Source: JANWVO01 sp964458495
Lineage (GTDB): Bacteria; Acidobacteriota; Terriglobia; Bryobacterales; Bryobacteraceae
Length of the DNA stretch: 64,000 nt
NCBI GenBank assembly: GCA_964458495.1
Contig: CAYWJB010000008.1
Location: 1 to 64,000, forward strand
Direction of reading: 5' to 3'
Position 1 is the stretch's first letter. Every line of letters begins with the position of its first letter. The notes below the pieces were generated by a model. The model was not told where the DNA came from, searched no databases, and saw only the letters and a list, made by a program, of their open reading frames with translations. A program made the translations under genes and the position numbers. Positions 52,940-62,883 of the stretch are shown here, one piece after another.

Positions 52940-53608
52940 ATGGACCCTCTCGACGCGCTCGCGCGCCTCGGCGCCGGTTTTCGCCGCCGCCGCATGCGCC
53001 TGCTCGCGCGTCTGTTCGACATCCACCCGGACTGGCTCGTCCTCGATGTCGGCGGTACTCCGGGCATCTGGGACCTCTGCCCCGTGCGCCCGCGCCTCGT
53101 CGTTTTAAACCAGCCTCGCGCCCGCGAGCCTGTCCCTCCTGGTGTTCTCTACGTGGACGGCGACGGCGCCTCCCTCCCTTTTCCCGACCAATCCTTCGAT
53201 CTCGTCTTCAGCAATTCCGTCATTGAGCACCTCGGCTCGGCTGAAGCCATGGCCCGCTTCGCCGCCGAAGTGCGCCGCACCGCCCGCCGCTACTTTATTC
53301 AGACGCCCGATGCCGCCTCTCCAGTCGAGCCGCACCTCTACACGCCCTTCCTCCACTGGCTTCCCCCCTCGTGGCAGCGCACCCTCGCCCCGCGCTTCTC
53401 CCTGTGGTCTGTGCTTGCGCGCGCCTCCGAAGACCGGCGGGATTTCTACATCCGCCACTACCTCGAGGAAATCCGGCTGCTGCGGGAACAGGAATTGCAG
53501 AATTTGTTTCCTGACGCCCGCATCCTCCGGGAGCGCTTCCTCGGCTTCCCCAAGTCGCTCATCGCCGTTCACGGCGCCGCTCCCGGCGCCCTGCCGCGGG
53601 CGCGATAA
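52940..53608 (+). CDS. SAM-dependent methyltransferase
   Basis: 222 residues from ATG 52940, chosen because the protein-like sequence begins MDPLDALARLGAGFRRR; the frame is open upstream to 52862. Class I motifs: LVLDVGGTPGIWDL (motif I), VDGDGASLPFPDQSFDLVFS (motif II/III) and SNSVIEHLGSAEAM, of the Methyltransf_11 type. The substrate is unknown; its place beside a glycosyltransferase suggests a surface-glycan or lipid step, by inference. dnaG follows after 27 bases. Confidence 0.82.
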   Translation: MDPLDALARLGAGFRRRRMRLLARLFDIHPDWLVLDVGGTPGIWDLCPVRPRLVVLNQPRAREPVPPGVLYVDGDGASLPFPDQSFDLVFSNSVIEHLGSAEAMARFAAEVRRTARRYFIQTPDAASPVEPHLYTPFLHWLPPSWQRTLAPRFSLWSVLARASEDRRDFYIRHYLEEIRLLREQELQNLFPDARILRERFLGFPKSLIAVHGAAPGALPRAR

Positions 53609-53635
53609 TAAAAGTCCGGAGGACGCGGGGCGGGC

Positions 53636-55402
53636 ATGGATTTCATCGAGCACCTGAAGTCGTCCGTCGACATCGTCCGCGTCGTCGGCGACTACGTCCG
53701 CCTCAAGCGCGCCGGCTCGGGCCCCCGATACACCGGACTCTGCCCCTTCCATCAGGAGAAGACCCCGTCCTTCTCCGTCCATTCCACGCACCAGTTCTAC
53801 AAGTGCTTCGGCTGTGGGGCCGGCGGCGACGTGATCAAATTCGTAATGGAAATCGAGCGCCTCACCTTCTGGGAGGCCGTCAAGCTCCTCGCCGAACGCC
53901 ACGGCATCCCCGTGCCCAAGCAGGGTGCCGAAACCGACGAGGAGACCCGCCGCCGCGCCGCCCTCTATGAAATGCACGAGCTGGCGGCAAGGCTCTTCCG
54001 GGAGCTGCTCCACTCGTCCGGTGGCCAGGAGGCGCGCGACTACCTCGCCCGCCGCGGCGTCTCCCCCGCCGTGGCGGAGGAATTCGGCCTCGGCCTCAGC
54101 GACCGCTCCGGCCAGATGCTGGTCCGAGCCTTCCAGCGCGCCGGCTTCCACCCGGATCTCATGGAGGAAAGCGGCCTCGTCCTTCGCCGCAGCGACGGCA
54201 GCGGCCTCTACGACCGCTTCCGCGGCCGCCTCATGTTCCCCATCCACTCCGAGTCCGGCAAACTGATCGCCTTCGGCGGCCGGGCCCTGGCCCCCGACGA
54301 TCAGCCGAAGTATCTGAATTCGCCGGAAACGCCGATATATAGAAAGAGCCAGGTGCTGTACAACCTCAATCGAGCCCGCAAGGCCATCGAACAGGCCGGC
54401 CGTGCCGTCCTGGTCGAAGGCTATATGGACGTCATCGGCGTCCACGCGGCCGGTGTGCCGAACGTGGCCGCCGTGTGCGGAACCTCCCTCACCCCCCTCC
54501 AGGTCCGCAGCCTCCGCCGCCACGCGCCTGAGGTCGTCCTCAATTTCGATCCCGACAGCGCCGGCGCCGCAGCCACCGAAAAGCACATCCCCGTCCTGCT
54601 CGAAGAGGGGATGCGCGTCCAGGTGCTCGAGCTCCGGGGCGGCCTTGACCCCGACGAGTTCGTCCGCCAGCACGGCGCGGCCGCGTATCAGGGCGCGCTT
54701 GAGAGCGCGCGCAGTTACTTCCACTGGCTCGCCGACCGCGCCCGTTCCCGTTTCGACCTCCGCAAGCCCGAAGGCCGCGTCGCCGCCTTCCAGTTCCTCC
54801 TGCCCGCCATCCAGCGCATGCCGGACCGGCTCGACCGCCTCGCCGTCGCCAACGACGTCGCCGAGTATCTGCACATGGAGCCGGGCGTGGTCCTCGACGA
54901 GTTCCGCAAGGCGGCCGCCGAACGCCGACAGCAGATTCGCGCGCCCCAGGCGCCGCTGCCGGATCCCAACGAGGTTCTGCTCCTTCACGCCCTGCTCCAC
55001 GATGCCGAGGCCCGCGCCGAGATCGCCCCTCTCCTCGGGCAGCTTACTGTGCTAGAAGCCTCCCCGTCGCACGAGATTTTCGACGCCATTCGCCGCATGG
55101 CCGAAGCCGGCGAGCCGCTCACCTACCATGCTCTCCAGGCGCGCCTCCGCGACGAGGCCCGTGAGCGCCTCGCCGCTCTCGTCTTTGCCGACGACACGCT
55201 CGGCGAAGGCTATTCCACCGAACTGGCCGTGTCCTGCATCCGCAAGCTCGCCGCGGCAGAAAAAGAGGCCCGCCGCAGCCGTCTCCGCCGCCGCATCCAG
55301 GAGGCCGAACGCGGCGGAAATGTCGAAGAGGCCATGCGCCTGCTGGAGGAATTGCGCCAGCTCGAGCGCCGCAGCCAGGCCTCATCCGGTGGTGTAGGAT
55401 AG
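53636..55402 (+). CDS. dnaG: DNA primase
   Basis: 588 residues. Zinc-binding domain with C36-X2-H39 ... C57-X2-C60 (LCPFHQEKTPSF, YKCFGCGAGG), TOPRIM domain with LVEGYMDVIGVHAAG (about 258) and NFDPDSAG (about 305), and a helical C-terminal region that binds DnaB helicase (from family). It makes the RNA primers for replication. rpoD starts 39 bases after its stop, the dnaG-rpoD arrangement of the macromolecular synthesis operon without rpsU. Confidence 0.97.
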   Translation: MDFIEHLKSSVDIVRVVGDYVRLKRAGSGPRYTGLCPFHQEKTPSFSVHSTHQFYKCFGCGAGGDVIKFVMEIERLTFWEAVKLLAERHGIPVPKQGAETDEETRRRAALYEMHELAARLFRELLHSSGGQEARDYLARRGVSPAVAEEFGLGLSDRSGQMLVRAFQRAGFHPDLMEESGLVLRRSDGSGLYDRFRGRLMFPIHSESGKLIAFGGRALAPDDQPKYLNSPETPIYRKSQVLYNLNRARKAIEQAGRAVLVEGYMDVIGVHAAGVPNVAAVCGTSLTPLQVRSLRRHAPEVVLNFDPDSAGAAATEKHIPVLLEEGMRVQVLELRGGLDPDEFVRQHGAAAYQGALESARSYFHWLADRARSRFDLRKPEGRVAAFQFLLPAIQRMPDRLDRLAVANDVAEYLHMEPGVVLDEFRKAAAERRQQIRAPQAPLPDPNEVLLLHALLHDAEARAEIAPLLGQLTVLEASPSHEIFDAIRRMAEAGEPLTYHALQARLRDEARERLAALVFADDTLGEGYSTELAVSCIRKLAAAEKEARRSRLRRRIQEAERGGNVEEAMRLLEELRQLERRSQASSGGVG

Positions 55403-55441
55403 GAAAGACGCAAATTCGAGGGGTCGCTCGTCGAGGTTACC

Positions 55442-57118
<1,677 letters not shown>

Positions 57119-57389
57119 AGCTCACCCGCTCTGCCGCTCCGCCCTCCCGTCCAGCCTTGGCTCGCCGCCCAGCTCACCGCTTCAAGCTGGAACGAAGAAC
57201 TCGAGTCCTTCGGCGGCGCAGGTTTGCGGTTGCTCATCCTTGGCCGCGAGGGATAGCCTGCGTCGCTGGAGAAACTCCCCGAAGCGGCATCCTGGTTCGC
57301 TGTCGAAACCAGGATTTGCGGACACGCTGATCCCGGGTTCCTCCTGCTTCTCTTCCCTCCCCCGGCGCTTCCGGTCCCGGGCGGCAGAC

Positions 57390-57998
57390 TCAGCTCTGAC
57401 TCTCGCCGCCTTCTCTCCAGCTCCCCTGCAGTCCGAGTTCCTCCGCGCGTTCCCGCATGGCCTGGATACAAAAGGCGATGTGTTCGTCCAGGTCCACGCC
57501 CAGCTCCGCCGCACCGTTGACGATGTCTTCGCGGTTCACGGCTCGTGCGAACGCCTTGTCCTTCAGCTTCTTCCGCACGCTGCGCGCGTCCACTTCGTGG
57601 ATCGAGCGCGTGGGCTTCACATAGCTCACGGCCGTGAGGAATCCGGCCAGTTCGTCGCAGGCGAACAGCGTCTTCTCGAGCAGCGATTCCCGCGGCACGC
57701 CGGTGTAGGAGGCGTGCGAAAGGATCGCCCGCCGGATCGCGTCCGGCACGCCGCGTTCGCGCAGGATCGGCTCTCCCTTCACCGGGTGGTCAGGCGCTTG
57801 CGGGTGGATCTCCCAGTCGAAGTCATGCAGCAGCGCCGTCACGCTCCACACCTCCGGATCCACGCCGTCCCTGCCTTCCGCCGCGAATTTGCGGGCGTAC
57901 GCGGCGACACACGCCTCCACAGCGAGCGAGTGACGCCGCAAGGCGTCATTCTGGATGAACTCGCAAACGATCTCCCATGCCTGCCGCCGCGTGATCAT
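57390..57998 (-). CDS. HD-domain hydrolase
   Basis: 202 residues. HD phosphohydrolase motif: His23 (RRHSLAVEA), His58-Asp59 (LLHDFDWEIHP) and a later LSHAS/DELAGF pair. These coordinate one or two metal ions in enzymes that hydrolyse nucleotides or phosphoesters. The proteins of this size and motif are usually annotated only as HD-domain proteins. It lies opposite rpoD, with 271 bases of apparently non-coding DNA between. Confidence 0.8.
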   Translation of the reverse strand: MITRRQAWEIVCEFIQNDALRRHSLAVEACVAAYARKFAAEGRDGVDPEVWSVTALLHDFDWEIHPQAPDHPVKGEPILRERGVPDAIRRAILSHASYTGVPRESLLEKTLFACDELAGFLTAVSYVKPTRSIHEVDARSVRKKLKDKAFARAVNREDIVNGAAELGVDLDEHIAFCIQAMRERAEELGLQGSWREGGESQS

Positions 57999-58055
57999 GA
58001 TCTCCCATGCTAGCCGATCCCGCCGGAGGCCATGTTATAGTGAAGGGAGACCCGT

Positions 58056-58131
58056 GGGCCTGTGGCGCAGTTGGGAGCGCGCTTCCATGGCATGGAAGAG
58101 GTCGAGGGTTCGAATCCCTCCAGGTCCACCA
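58056..58131 (+). tRNA. tRNA-Ala (anticodon GGC)
   Basis: A 76-base cloverleaf: acceptor GGGCCTG pairs with CAGGTCC (one G-U), D-arm, anticodon stem CTTCC/GGAAG enclosing ATGGCAT (anticodon GGC, decodes GCC/GCU), T-arm GAGGG-TTCGAAT-CCCTC, and an encoded 3' CCA at 58129-58131. A TATAGT box (58036-58041) lies 15 bases upstream and is the likely -10 element. Confidence 0.96.
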
Positions 58132-58587
58132 AACCTTTCAAACGGCTCTGGTTTTACGGGCTCTAGGCTCTACTTCGGCTCTACGCCAAGAACGGGGGAC
58201 ACCCCGGCTCCCAAGACAGCTTACGCGCGTTGGGCCTTCACCCGCATTCCGGAGTGGTTGCAATTCCGGAAGATGTATGCTTGCCGCTGCATGCCCCCTT
58301 GGCGTGCAACCCTTCCGTGACGCCGTTGGAGCCGGTAAAGCGCCACATGGCGGCGATCTCTGCATCGCATGGGCGCACTGGCACAGTGCGTGAATGGCGC
58401 GCGAAAACCCGTTCAGAGCCGCGAGTGAAGCAGGCCGAAGGCCTGCGGGAACGAGCGGTTGCATCGGGGCTGGAAAAGAATCCCGGCGCAGTGTGGCCAT
58501 CCGCATTCCGGGGCGGCGACCGCTCACTCTGGCCGCCGTTCTGGCGAACGCCGGCCGCCGGTCGCGGCTCTGAACCGCGCTGCGGGA
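58132..58587. other. 456-base region between tRNA-Ala and the redoxin-cytochrome c gene
   Basis: No intact gene. The left half holds the transposase C-terminal relic at 58221-58372 on the minus strand. The right half (about 58400-58587) has open frames on both strands but no ribosome site, no protein-like sequence and mixed strand composition; I see nothing else assignable there. Confidence 0.6.
58221..58372 (-). pseudogene. relic of an ISL3-type transposase C-terminus
   Basis: Reading the minus strand, one frame gives DAEIAAMWRFTGSNGVTEGL followed by HAK, and after a frame change the neighbouring frame gives MQRQAYIFRNCNHSGMRVKAQRA and a stop (TAA at 58223-58221). This mirrors the conserved end of ISL3/IS204-type transposases (MWRF...NGITEGFH.K, then RQAYGFRNF..YR.RV). 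The rest of the transposase and any inverted repeats are absent or unrecognisable. It is a dead fragment about 90 bases from the tRNA-Ala 3' end. Family attribution rests on motif memory. Confidence 0.6.
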
Positions 58588-59232
58588 TCACAGTCCACGG
58601 ACGAAAACGACAACGGCTTCGACTTCCTTGCGCTTGTGGAACCTGCCGCGGATAAGCACGTCGAGTTCGCCCAGCTCGCCCACACGGAGCCGCTCGTAAA
58701 CCTGCGCCGGCGTCAGCCGGTTGCCGATCCCGGTCAGCGGCTTGACGTCCTCGCAACTCTGAAGCGCACCGTCGTCGCCGTGGCAGCGGGCGCAGGAGAC
58801 GAGGAAGACCTCGCGCCCCAGCCGCCATTGTTCGACAAACTCCTCCAGCTTTCCGCTCTCGAGCACCAGCCCCGGCTCGATGCGCCGGACCACGCCGCCA
58901 GAGTCTACCAGCAGAGTCGCAGGCGCCAGCGCCTCGAGCCCGCGCCGCTCCTGCCCGGGCTGCGGCGGAACCATCAGGAGATCCGCGTCCCGCGAATCGA
59001 GCCGGGCAGCGGCAGCTTCCAGCGAAGCCCGGGACAGCGGTTCGCCCGCGCGCGGCGCGAGAACCACCGTCTCGCGCTTGTTTTCCCGCAGGTGACGTGT
59101 CAGCGAGCCCGGCTTGCCTGACGCCGTCTCCACGTGCCAGTCCGGCGCCGGGGCGCCAAGCTGCACGGGAAAGTCCGCCGAGGCAAACAGCGCCACCAGC
59201 GCGGCGAAAGCAGGAATGACAAGCCCGCGCAT
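58588..59232 (-). CDS. exported redoxin-like/cytochrome c fusion protein
   Basis: 214 residues from ATG 59232, with GGAG about 8 bases upstream and a signal peptide (MRGLVIPAFAALVALFASA). Residues about 22-140 look like a thioredoxin/AhpC-type fold (LGAPAPDWHVETASGKPGSL, ATLLVDSGGVVRRIEPGL) but contain no cysteine, so this part cannot be redox-active in the usual way. The C-terminal ~75 residues carry a haem-binding C147-A-R-C150-H151 and a further Cys160. There is no methionine after residue 87; His199 could serve as the second haem ligand. Predicted periplasmic electron carrier. It is divergent from the B12 riboswitch. Confidence 0.7.
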   Translation of the reverse strand: MRGLVIPAFAALVALFASADFPVQLGAPAPDWHVETASGKPGSLTRHLRENKRETVVLAPRAGEPLSRASLEAAAARLDSRDADLLMVPPQPGQERRGLEALAPATLLVDSGGVVRRIEPGLVLESGKLEEFVEQWRLGREVFLVSCARCHGDDGALQSCEDVKPLTGIGNRLTPAQVYERLRVGELGELDVLIRGRFHKRKEVEAVVVFVRGL

Positions 59233-59312
59233 TTCCGACTCCAATTCTGCGCCCGGATCGCGGCCGCTGCAAGCTCTTTGTGCGGCGACTCTGGCATGGG
59301 CCGCCGGGGCCG

Positions 59313-59342
59313 TTGACGACGGTGCGTTTCAGACGCCATAAT
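59313..59342 (+). promoter_or_regulatory. sigma-70 promoter of the cobalamin riboswitch transcript
   Basis: TTGACG (59313-59318) and CATAAT (59337-59342) spaced by 18 bases, about 10 bases before the riboswitch begins, so the predicted transcription start falls immediately upstream of the RNA. Confidence 0.6.
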
Positions 59343-59349
59343 CGCAAAT

Positions 59350-59552
59350 GCGAGCGGTTGGCCGGGTTCGCGCCCGGCCACGCAAGAGGGAACCCGGTGC
59401 AATTCCGGGACTGCCCCGCAGCGGTAAGCGGGAACGAACGCCGCAGAGTCCGGCACTGGGAGCGCATGCTCCTGGGAAGCCGCGGCCAGTAGGAGAGCCG
59501 GCCCCAGCAAGGGGCTGGAAACGCCCGCAAGTCCGAAGACCTGCCGCCGCCC
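59350..59552 (+). ncRNA. cobalamin (adenosylcobalamin) riboswitch
   Basis: The conserved core is unmistakable: AGAGGGAACCCGGTGCAATT (59385-59404), CTGCCCCGCAGCGGTAAGCG (59411-59430), GGAACGAACGCCG, the CACTGGGAGCGC segment, GGGAAGCCGCGGCC, and GCCCGCAAGTCCGAAGACCT ending CTGCC at 59545. These match the cobalamin riboswitch family. It lies 52 bases upstream of a TonB-dependent receptor ATG, which should be repressed when B12 is plentiful. Ends are approximate. Confidence 0.95.
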
Positions 59553-59603
59553 CCGGGACCCGCTCCCGGCGGAATCCAGAACAAGCTCTCGAGGGAGGAG
59601 CGA

Positions 59604-62006
59604 ATGAAACAATTCGCTGTTTTTTTGTTTTCTGCATTCAGTGTGTTCGCGCAGGCGCCGGGCGGCGCCGGTCTTGACGGCTCCGTCACGGATCCGTCCG
59701 GCGCGGCGGTGCCGCAGGCCACCGTCCGGCTGTTCACTCGCGACGCCACGTTCCAGCAATCGACCACGACCAGCCCGGAGGGACGCTTCCGGTTCGACCG
59801 GCTGCCGCCGGCCGAATACCTTGTGGAGGCACGCACGGACACGCTGGACCAGGCGAGCCCGGTCACGGTGCGAGTGGAAGCGGGGCGGATCACGAAGGTG
59901 GAGCTGAAGCTCGACATTCGCGGCCTGGCCACGCAGGTGCAGGTGACGGCGGCGGTGACGCCGCAGCCGACGGTGGAATCGGGAAAAGCACTCGACATCG
60001 TGGACTCGGCGATGCTCGAACGCCGCGCCGAGATCCTGCTTTCGGAGGCGGTGCGGCTGGTGCCCGGGCTGCGCGTGCAGCAGCTGGGAGGGCCGGGCTC
60101 GTTCACGCGCATCCAGATGCGCGGGCTGCGCGCAGCCGACACGGGCGTGCTGATCGACGGCATGCGGTTGCGCGATCCGGCCAGCGTGCAGGGCGACGCC
60201 ACGGCGTTTCTCGGCGATATGCAGCTGATCCAGACCGACCGCGTGGAGATCCTGCGCGGCCTCGGTTCGAGCATCTACGGCACCAACGCCACGGCCGGGG
60301 TCCTGAACCTGGTGACTGACTCCGGCGGCGGGCGCACGCGCGGCGAAATCGGCGGCGAGGGCGGCGGGCTGGGACTCGTGCGCGGGCTGGCGCGCATCGC
60401 CGGCGAGATGGCGCAAAACCGCCTGCACTACAGCGCGGGCGTCGCGCACCTGAACGTGAACGGCGGGGTGGATGGCGTGGAGAGCGTGCGAAATTCGAGT
60501 GCGCAGGGGCAGCTCCTGTGGCGACCCGTTGCGACGGCCTCGCTTTCCGGCCGTGTCTGGGCGACGCTCGCCACCGTCGGCGTCAATTCCAGCCCTTACG
60601 CCGCTCCCGCAGCGAATCTGCCCGCCTCGACGGTGATCCGCGCCATTCCGCTGGACGCCGCACAGGCAAGGCTGGGCGACCGCGGCCTGCCGTTCCAGTG
60701 GGGCAACGCCACCTTCGCGCCCAACTTTTTCGATCCCGACAGCCGCCGCGAGGGCCGCTTCGTCACCACGCTGGTGCAGTGGGCGCAGCAGGCGGCGCCG
60801 CGCTTCCACTACCGGCTCAGCTACCAGAATGTCGACACGCGGCGCGACAACCGCAACGGGCCGGCGGGACAGGGCTACCAGCCGCAGTTCAACTCGTCGA
60901 GCCTGTTCGGCGGGCGGATCGACACGGTGCAGGCGCGCGCCGATGTGGCCGCGGCGAGGTGGAACGCCGTCAGCGCGGGCCTCGAGTGGGAGCGCGAGTC
61001 TTACGAGAATCCTTCCACGGACGAAAACCCGGATCCCGCGCAGCGGGTGAACGCGCGCGCCTCGGCCCATCAGCGAAGCCTGGCGGTGTTCGTGCAGGAG
61101 CAGCTGCGCCTGTTAGAGGAACGGCTGCAAATCGGCCTCACGGGCCGCTACCAGACGTTCCAGCTTTCCCGGCCGGGATTCGAGGGCGGATTCCCGCTGT
61201 ACGAAAACGCCCCGTTCACCGCTCCCCCCGACGCGCTTACCGGCGACGCAGCCATCTCCTACTTCTTGCCGAAGGCGAACATGAAGCTGCGCGCTCACGC
61301 GGGCAACGGCTTCCGCGCGCCCACGCTGTACGAACGGATCGGCAGCTCCTTCTTCTGGGGCGCGTTCAGCCCGCTGGGAGACCCGCAATTACGGCCGGAG
61401 CGCACCGTGTCGTTCGACTTCGGCGTGGACCAGTATTTCGCCGGCTCGCGCTACCGCCTGAGCTCAACGTACTTCTACACGCGCCTTCAGGAGGTGATCG
61501 GATACTCGGGGCTGGTGAACGATCCCTACGGGCGCTGGGGCGGCTACGTGAACACGGGCGGCGGGCTGGCGCGCGGTGTGGAGCTCGCGGCGGAGGCGCG
61601 CCCGCGGCGCAACCTGTTGGTGACGTCCTCCTACACCTACACGAACGCCGACGAGCGCCGCAGCGCGCTGATCGGCGGATCGCTCCGCTCGATCCGCGTG
61701 TTCCCTCACATGTTCACTCTGACGGCGTCGCAACAGATCACGAGGCGCTGGCAGGTGACGGCGGACTTCCTCTCCGCGAGCGACTATGTGTCGGGATCGT
61801 TCTTCGTCGGCAGCGGCAGCCGGCCGTATGAGTTCCCCGGGCCGCGGAAGCTCGACGTGGCGGGCAGCTACTCGCTGCCGCTGGATGATGCGCGCACGCT
61901 GCGCTTCTATATTCGGGCGGAGAACGTGCTGAACCAGCGCTACTTCGAGGACGGCTTCCGCACCCCCCGCGCGTGGGCCTCGGCGGGGCTGAAGCTGATG
62001 TTCTAG
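59604..62006 (+). CDS. BtuB-like TonB-dependent cobalamin receptor with N-terminal carboxypeptidase-regulatory-like domain
   Basis: 800 residues; ATG follows GGGAGGAG. Signal peptide MKQFAVFLFSAFSVFAQ, then a CarboxypepD_reg domain (about 24-105), plug with RIQMRGLRAADTGVLIDGMR and VEILRGLGSSIYGTNATAGV, and a 22-strand-type barrel ending GLKLMF with terminal Phe. The substrate is inferred to be cobalamin or a corrinoid because of the riboswitch directly upstream; E. coli BtuB lacks the N-terminal extra domain and is about 614 residues. No btuF, btuC or btuD genes are in the window. Confidence 0.9.
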   Translation: MKQFAVFLFSAFSVFAQAPGGAGLDGSVTDPSGAAVPQATVRLFTRDATFQQSTTTSPEGRFRFDRLPPAEYLVEARTDTLDQASPVTVRVEAGRITKVELKLDIRGLATQVQVTAAVTPQPTVESGKALDIVDSAMLERRAEILLSEAVRLVPGLRVQQLGGPGSFTRIQMRGLRAADTGVLIDGMRLRDPASVQGDATAFLGDMQLIQTDRVEILRGLGSSIYGTNATAGVLNLVTDSGGGRTRGEIGGEGGGLGLVRGLARIAGEMAQNRLHYSAGVAHLNVNGGVDGVESVRNSSAQGQLLWRPVATASLSGRVWATLATVGVNSSPYAAPAANLPASTVIRAIPLDAAQARLGDRGLPFQWGNATFAPNFFDPDSRREGRFVTTLVQWAQQAAPRFHYRLSYQNVDTRRDNRNGPAGQGYQPQFNSSSLFGGRIDTVQARADVAAARWNAVSAGLEWERESYENPSTDENPDPAQRVNARASAHQRSLAVFVQEQLRLLEERLQIGLTGRYQTFQLSRPGFEGGFPLYENAPFTAPPDALTGDAAISYFLPKANMKLRAHAGNGFRAPTLYERIGSSFFWGAFSPLGDPQLRPERTVSFDFGVDQYFAGSRYRLSSTYFYTRLQEVIGYSGLVNDPYGRWGGYVNTGGGLARGVELAAEARPRRNLLVTSSYTYTNADERRSALIGGSLRSIRVFPHMFTLTASQQITRRWQVTADFLSASDYVSGSFFVGSGSRPYEFPGPRKLDVAGSYSLPLDDARTLRFYIRAENVLNQRYFEDGFRTPRAWASAGLKLMF

Positions 62007-62012
62007 ACGAGC

Positions 62013-62045
62013 GGCGGGCAGGCGTTGCCGCAGCGCCTGCCCGCC
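62013..62045. terminator. hairpin after the BtuB-like receptor
   Basis: Perfect 12-bp stem GGCGGGCAGGCG / CGCCTGCCCGCC with a 9-base loop, 6 bases beyond the receptor stop and 62 bases beyond the convergent peroxiredoxin stop. There is no clear T-tract. Confidence 0.55.
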
Positions 62046-62107
62046 CATCGATCCACGCTGCGCGGGGCGGATGCCGGCGATCCCCGAGCCGCGCGCGGAT
62101 CCCCGGA

Positions 62108-62782
62108 TCAGGACAGTTTCTTGAAGCAGAGGAACCAGTCGACGCAACGGATGTTGGGGTCCTTCGTCCCGACGCGCTCCTTTGCGGCGCCGCAGCTGCC
62201 GGGCGGGGGCACGATGACCTCCTCTCCGGGCTGCCAGTCGGCGGGGGTGGCCACGCCGTGCTTGTCGGAGGTCTGAAGCGAGATCAGCAGCCGTTTCAAC
62301 TCCTGGAAGTTGCGGCCGGCGCTGAGAGGGTAGTAGAGGATCGCCCGGATCTTCGATTCGGGATCGATGAAAAACACCGCACGCACCGCCTGCGTGGTGC
62401 TGGCCGAGGGCTGAAGCATCCCGTAAAGGCGCGAGACTTCCATGGTGAGGTCGCTGATCACCGGGAAGGTGACCTCGATGTCCTTCATGCCGCGGAACTC
62501 GATCTTCTCCTTGATGGTGCGCAGCCAGGCGATGTGGCTGTAAGTGCTGTCGATGGAGAGACCGACGAGCTCGCAATTCAGGGCGCGGAATTCTTCCTGC
62601 ATCGCGGCGAAGGTCATGAACTCGGTGGTGCACACCGGCGTGAAGTCCGCCGGGTGGCTGAAGAAGATGACCCACTTGCCCTTGTAGTCATGAGGGAAAT
62701 GGATGGGCCCCTGGGTGGTCTCCGCGTGGAACTCGGGCGCGGGTTCGCCGATCAGGGGAAGACGGGTTGTGGTTTCTGTCAT
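62108..62782 (-). CDS. peroxiredoxin, Prx6 type
   Basis: 224 residues from ATG 62782, with AGGAGG upstream. Peroxidatic Cys51 lies in PADFTPVCTTEF, with Cys197, Cys213 and Cys219 near the C-terminus (RCVDWFLCFKK) as in the archaeal/thermophile Prx6 group, where a C-terminal Cys resolves the sulfenate. Other motifs are GLSIDSTYSHIAW and YYPLSAGRNFQELKRLL. It reduces peroxides in the cytoplasm. It converges with the BtuB-like gene. Confidence 0.93.
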   Translation of the reverse strand: MTETTTRLPLIGEPAPEFHAETTQGPIHFPHDYKGKWVIFFSHPADFTPVCTTEFMTFAAMQEEFRALNCELVGLSIDSTYSHIAWLRTIKEKIEFRGMKDIEVTFPVISDLTMEVSRLYGMLQPSASTTQAVRAVFFIDPESKIRAILYYPLSAGRNFQELKRLLISLQTSDKHGVATPADWQPGEEVIVPPPGSCGAAKERVGTKDPNIRCVDWFLCFKKLS

Positions 62783-62883
62783 AAGAGAACCTCCTGCAGG
62801 GAGGATGCCTGGCGGCGGGACACGTGACCTATGAGAGGCATAGGCGAACAAGGCCGCACGCGGCTGCAAGTAAGCTGGAGGCT

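Noticed and set aside
57119..57389. Possible small gene between rpoD and the HD protein
   Set aside because: Open frames exist on both strands but lack start signals and protein-like composition, and the 271-base interval shows no hairpin with a T-tract either.
58138..58527. 129-residue minus-strand frame beside the tRNA
   Set aside because: No ribosome site, and its frame is not the one containing the transposase-like motifs; treated as part of a degraded region.
58000..59400. Replication origin at the composition switch
   Set aside because: No dnaA, dnaN or cluster of DnaA boxes was seen; the region holds tRNA, an IS relic and a riboswitch, so a rearrangement end is a simpler explanation.
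58238..61070. Two long minus-strand frames (678 and 656 residues) opposite the riboswitch and BtuB-like gene
   Set aside because: They cross the tRNA-side relic, the riboswitch and the secure plus-strand receptor, contain no domain, and one only incidentally includes the transposase relic.
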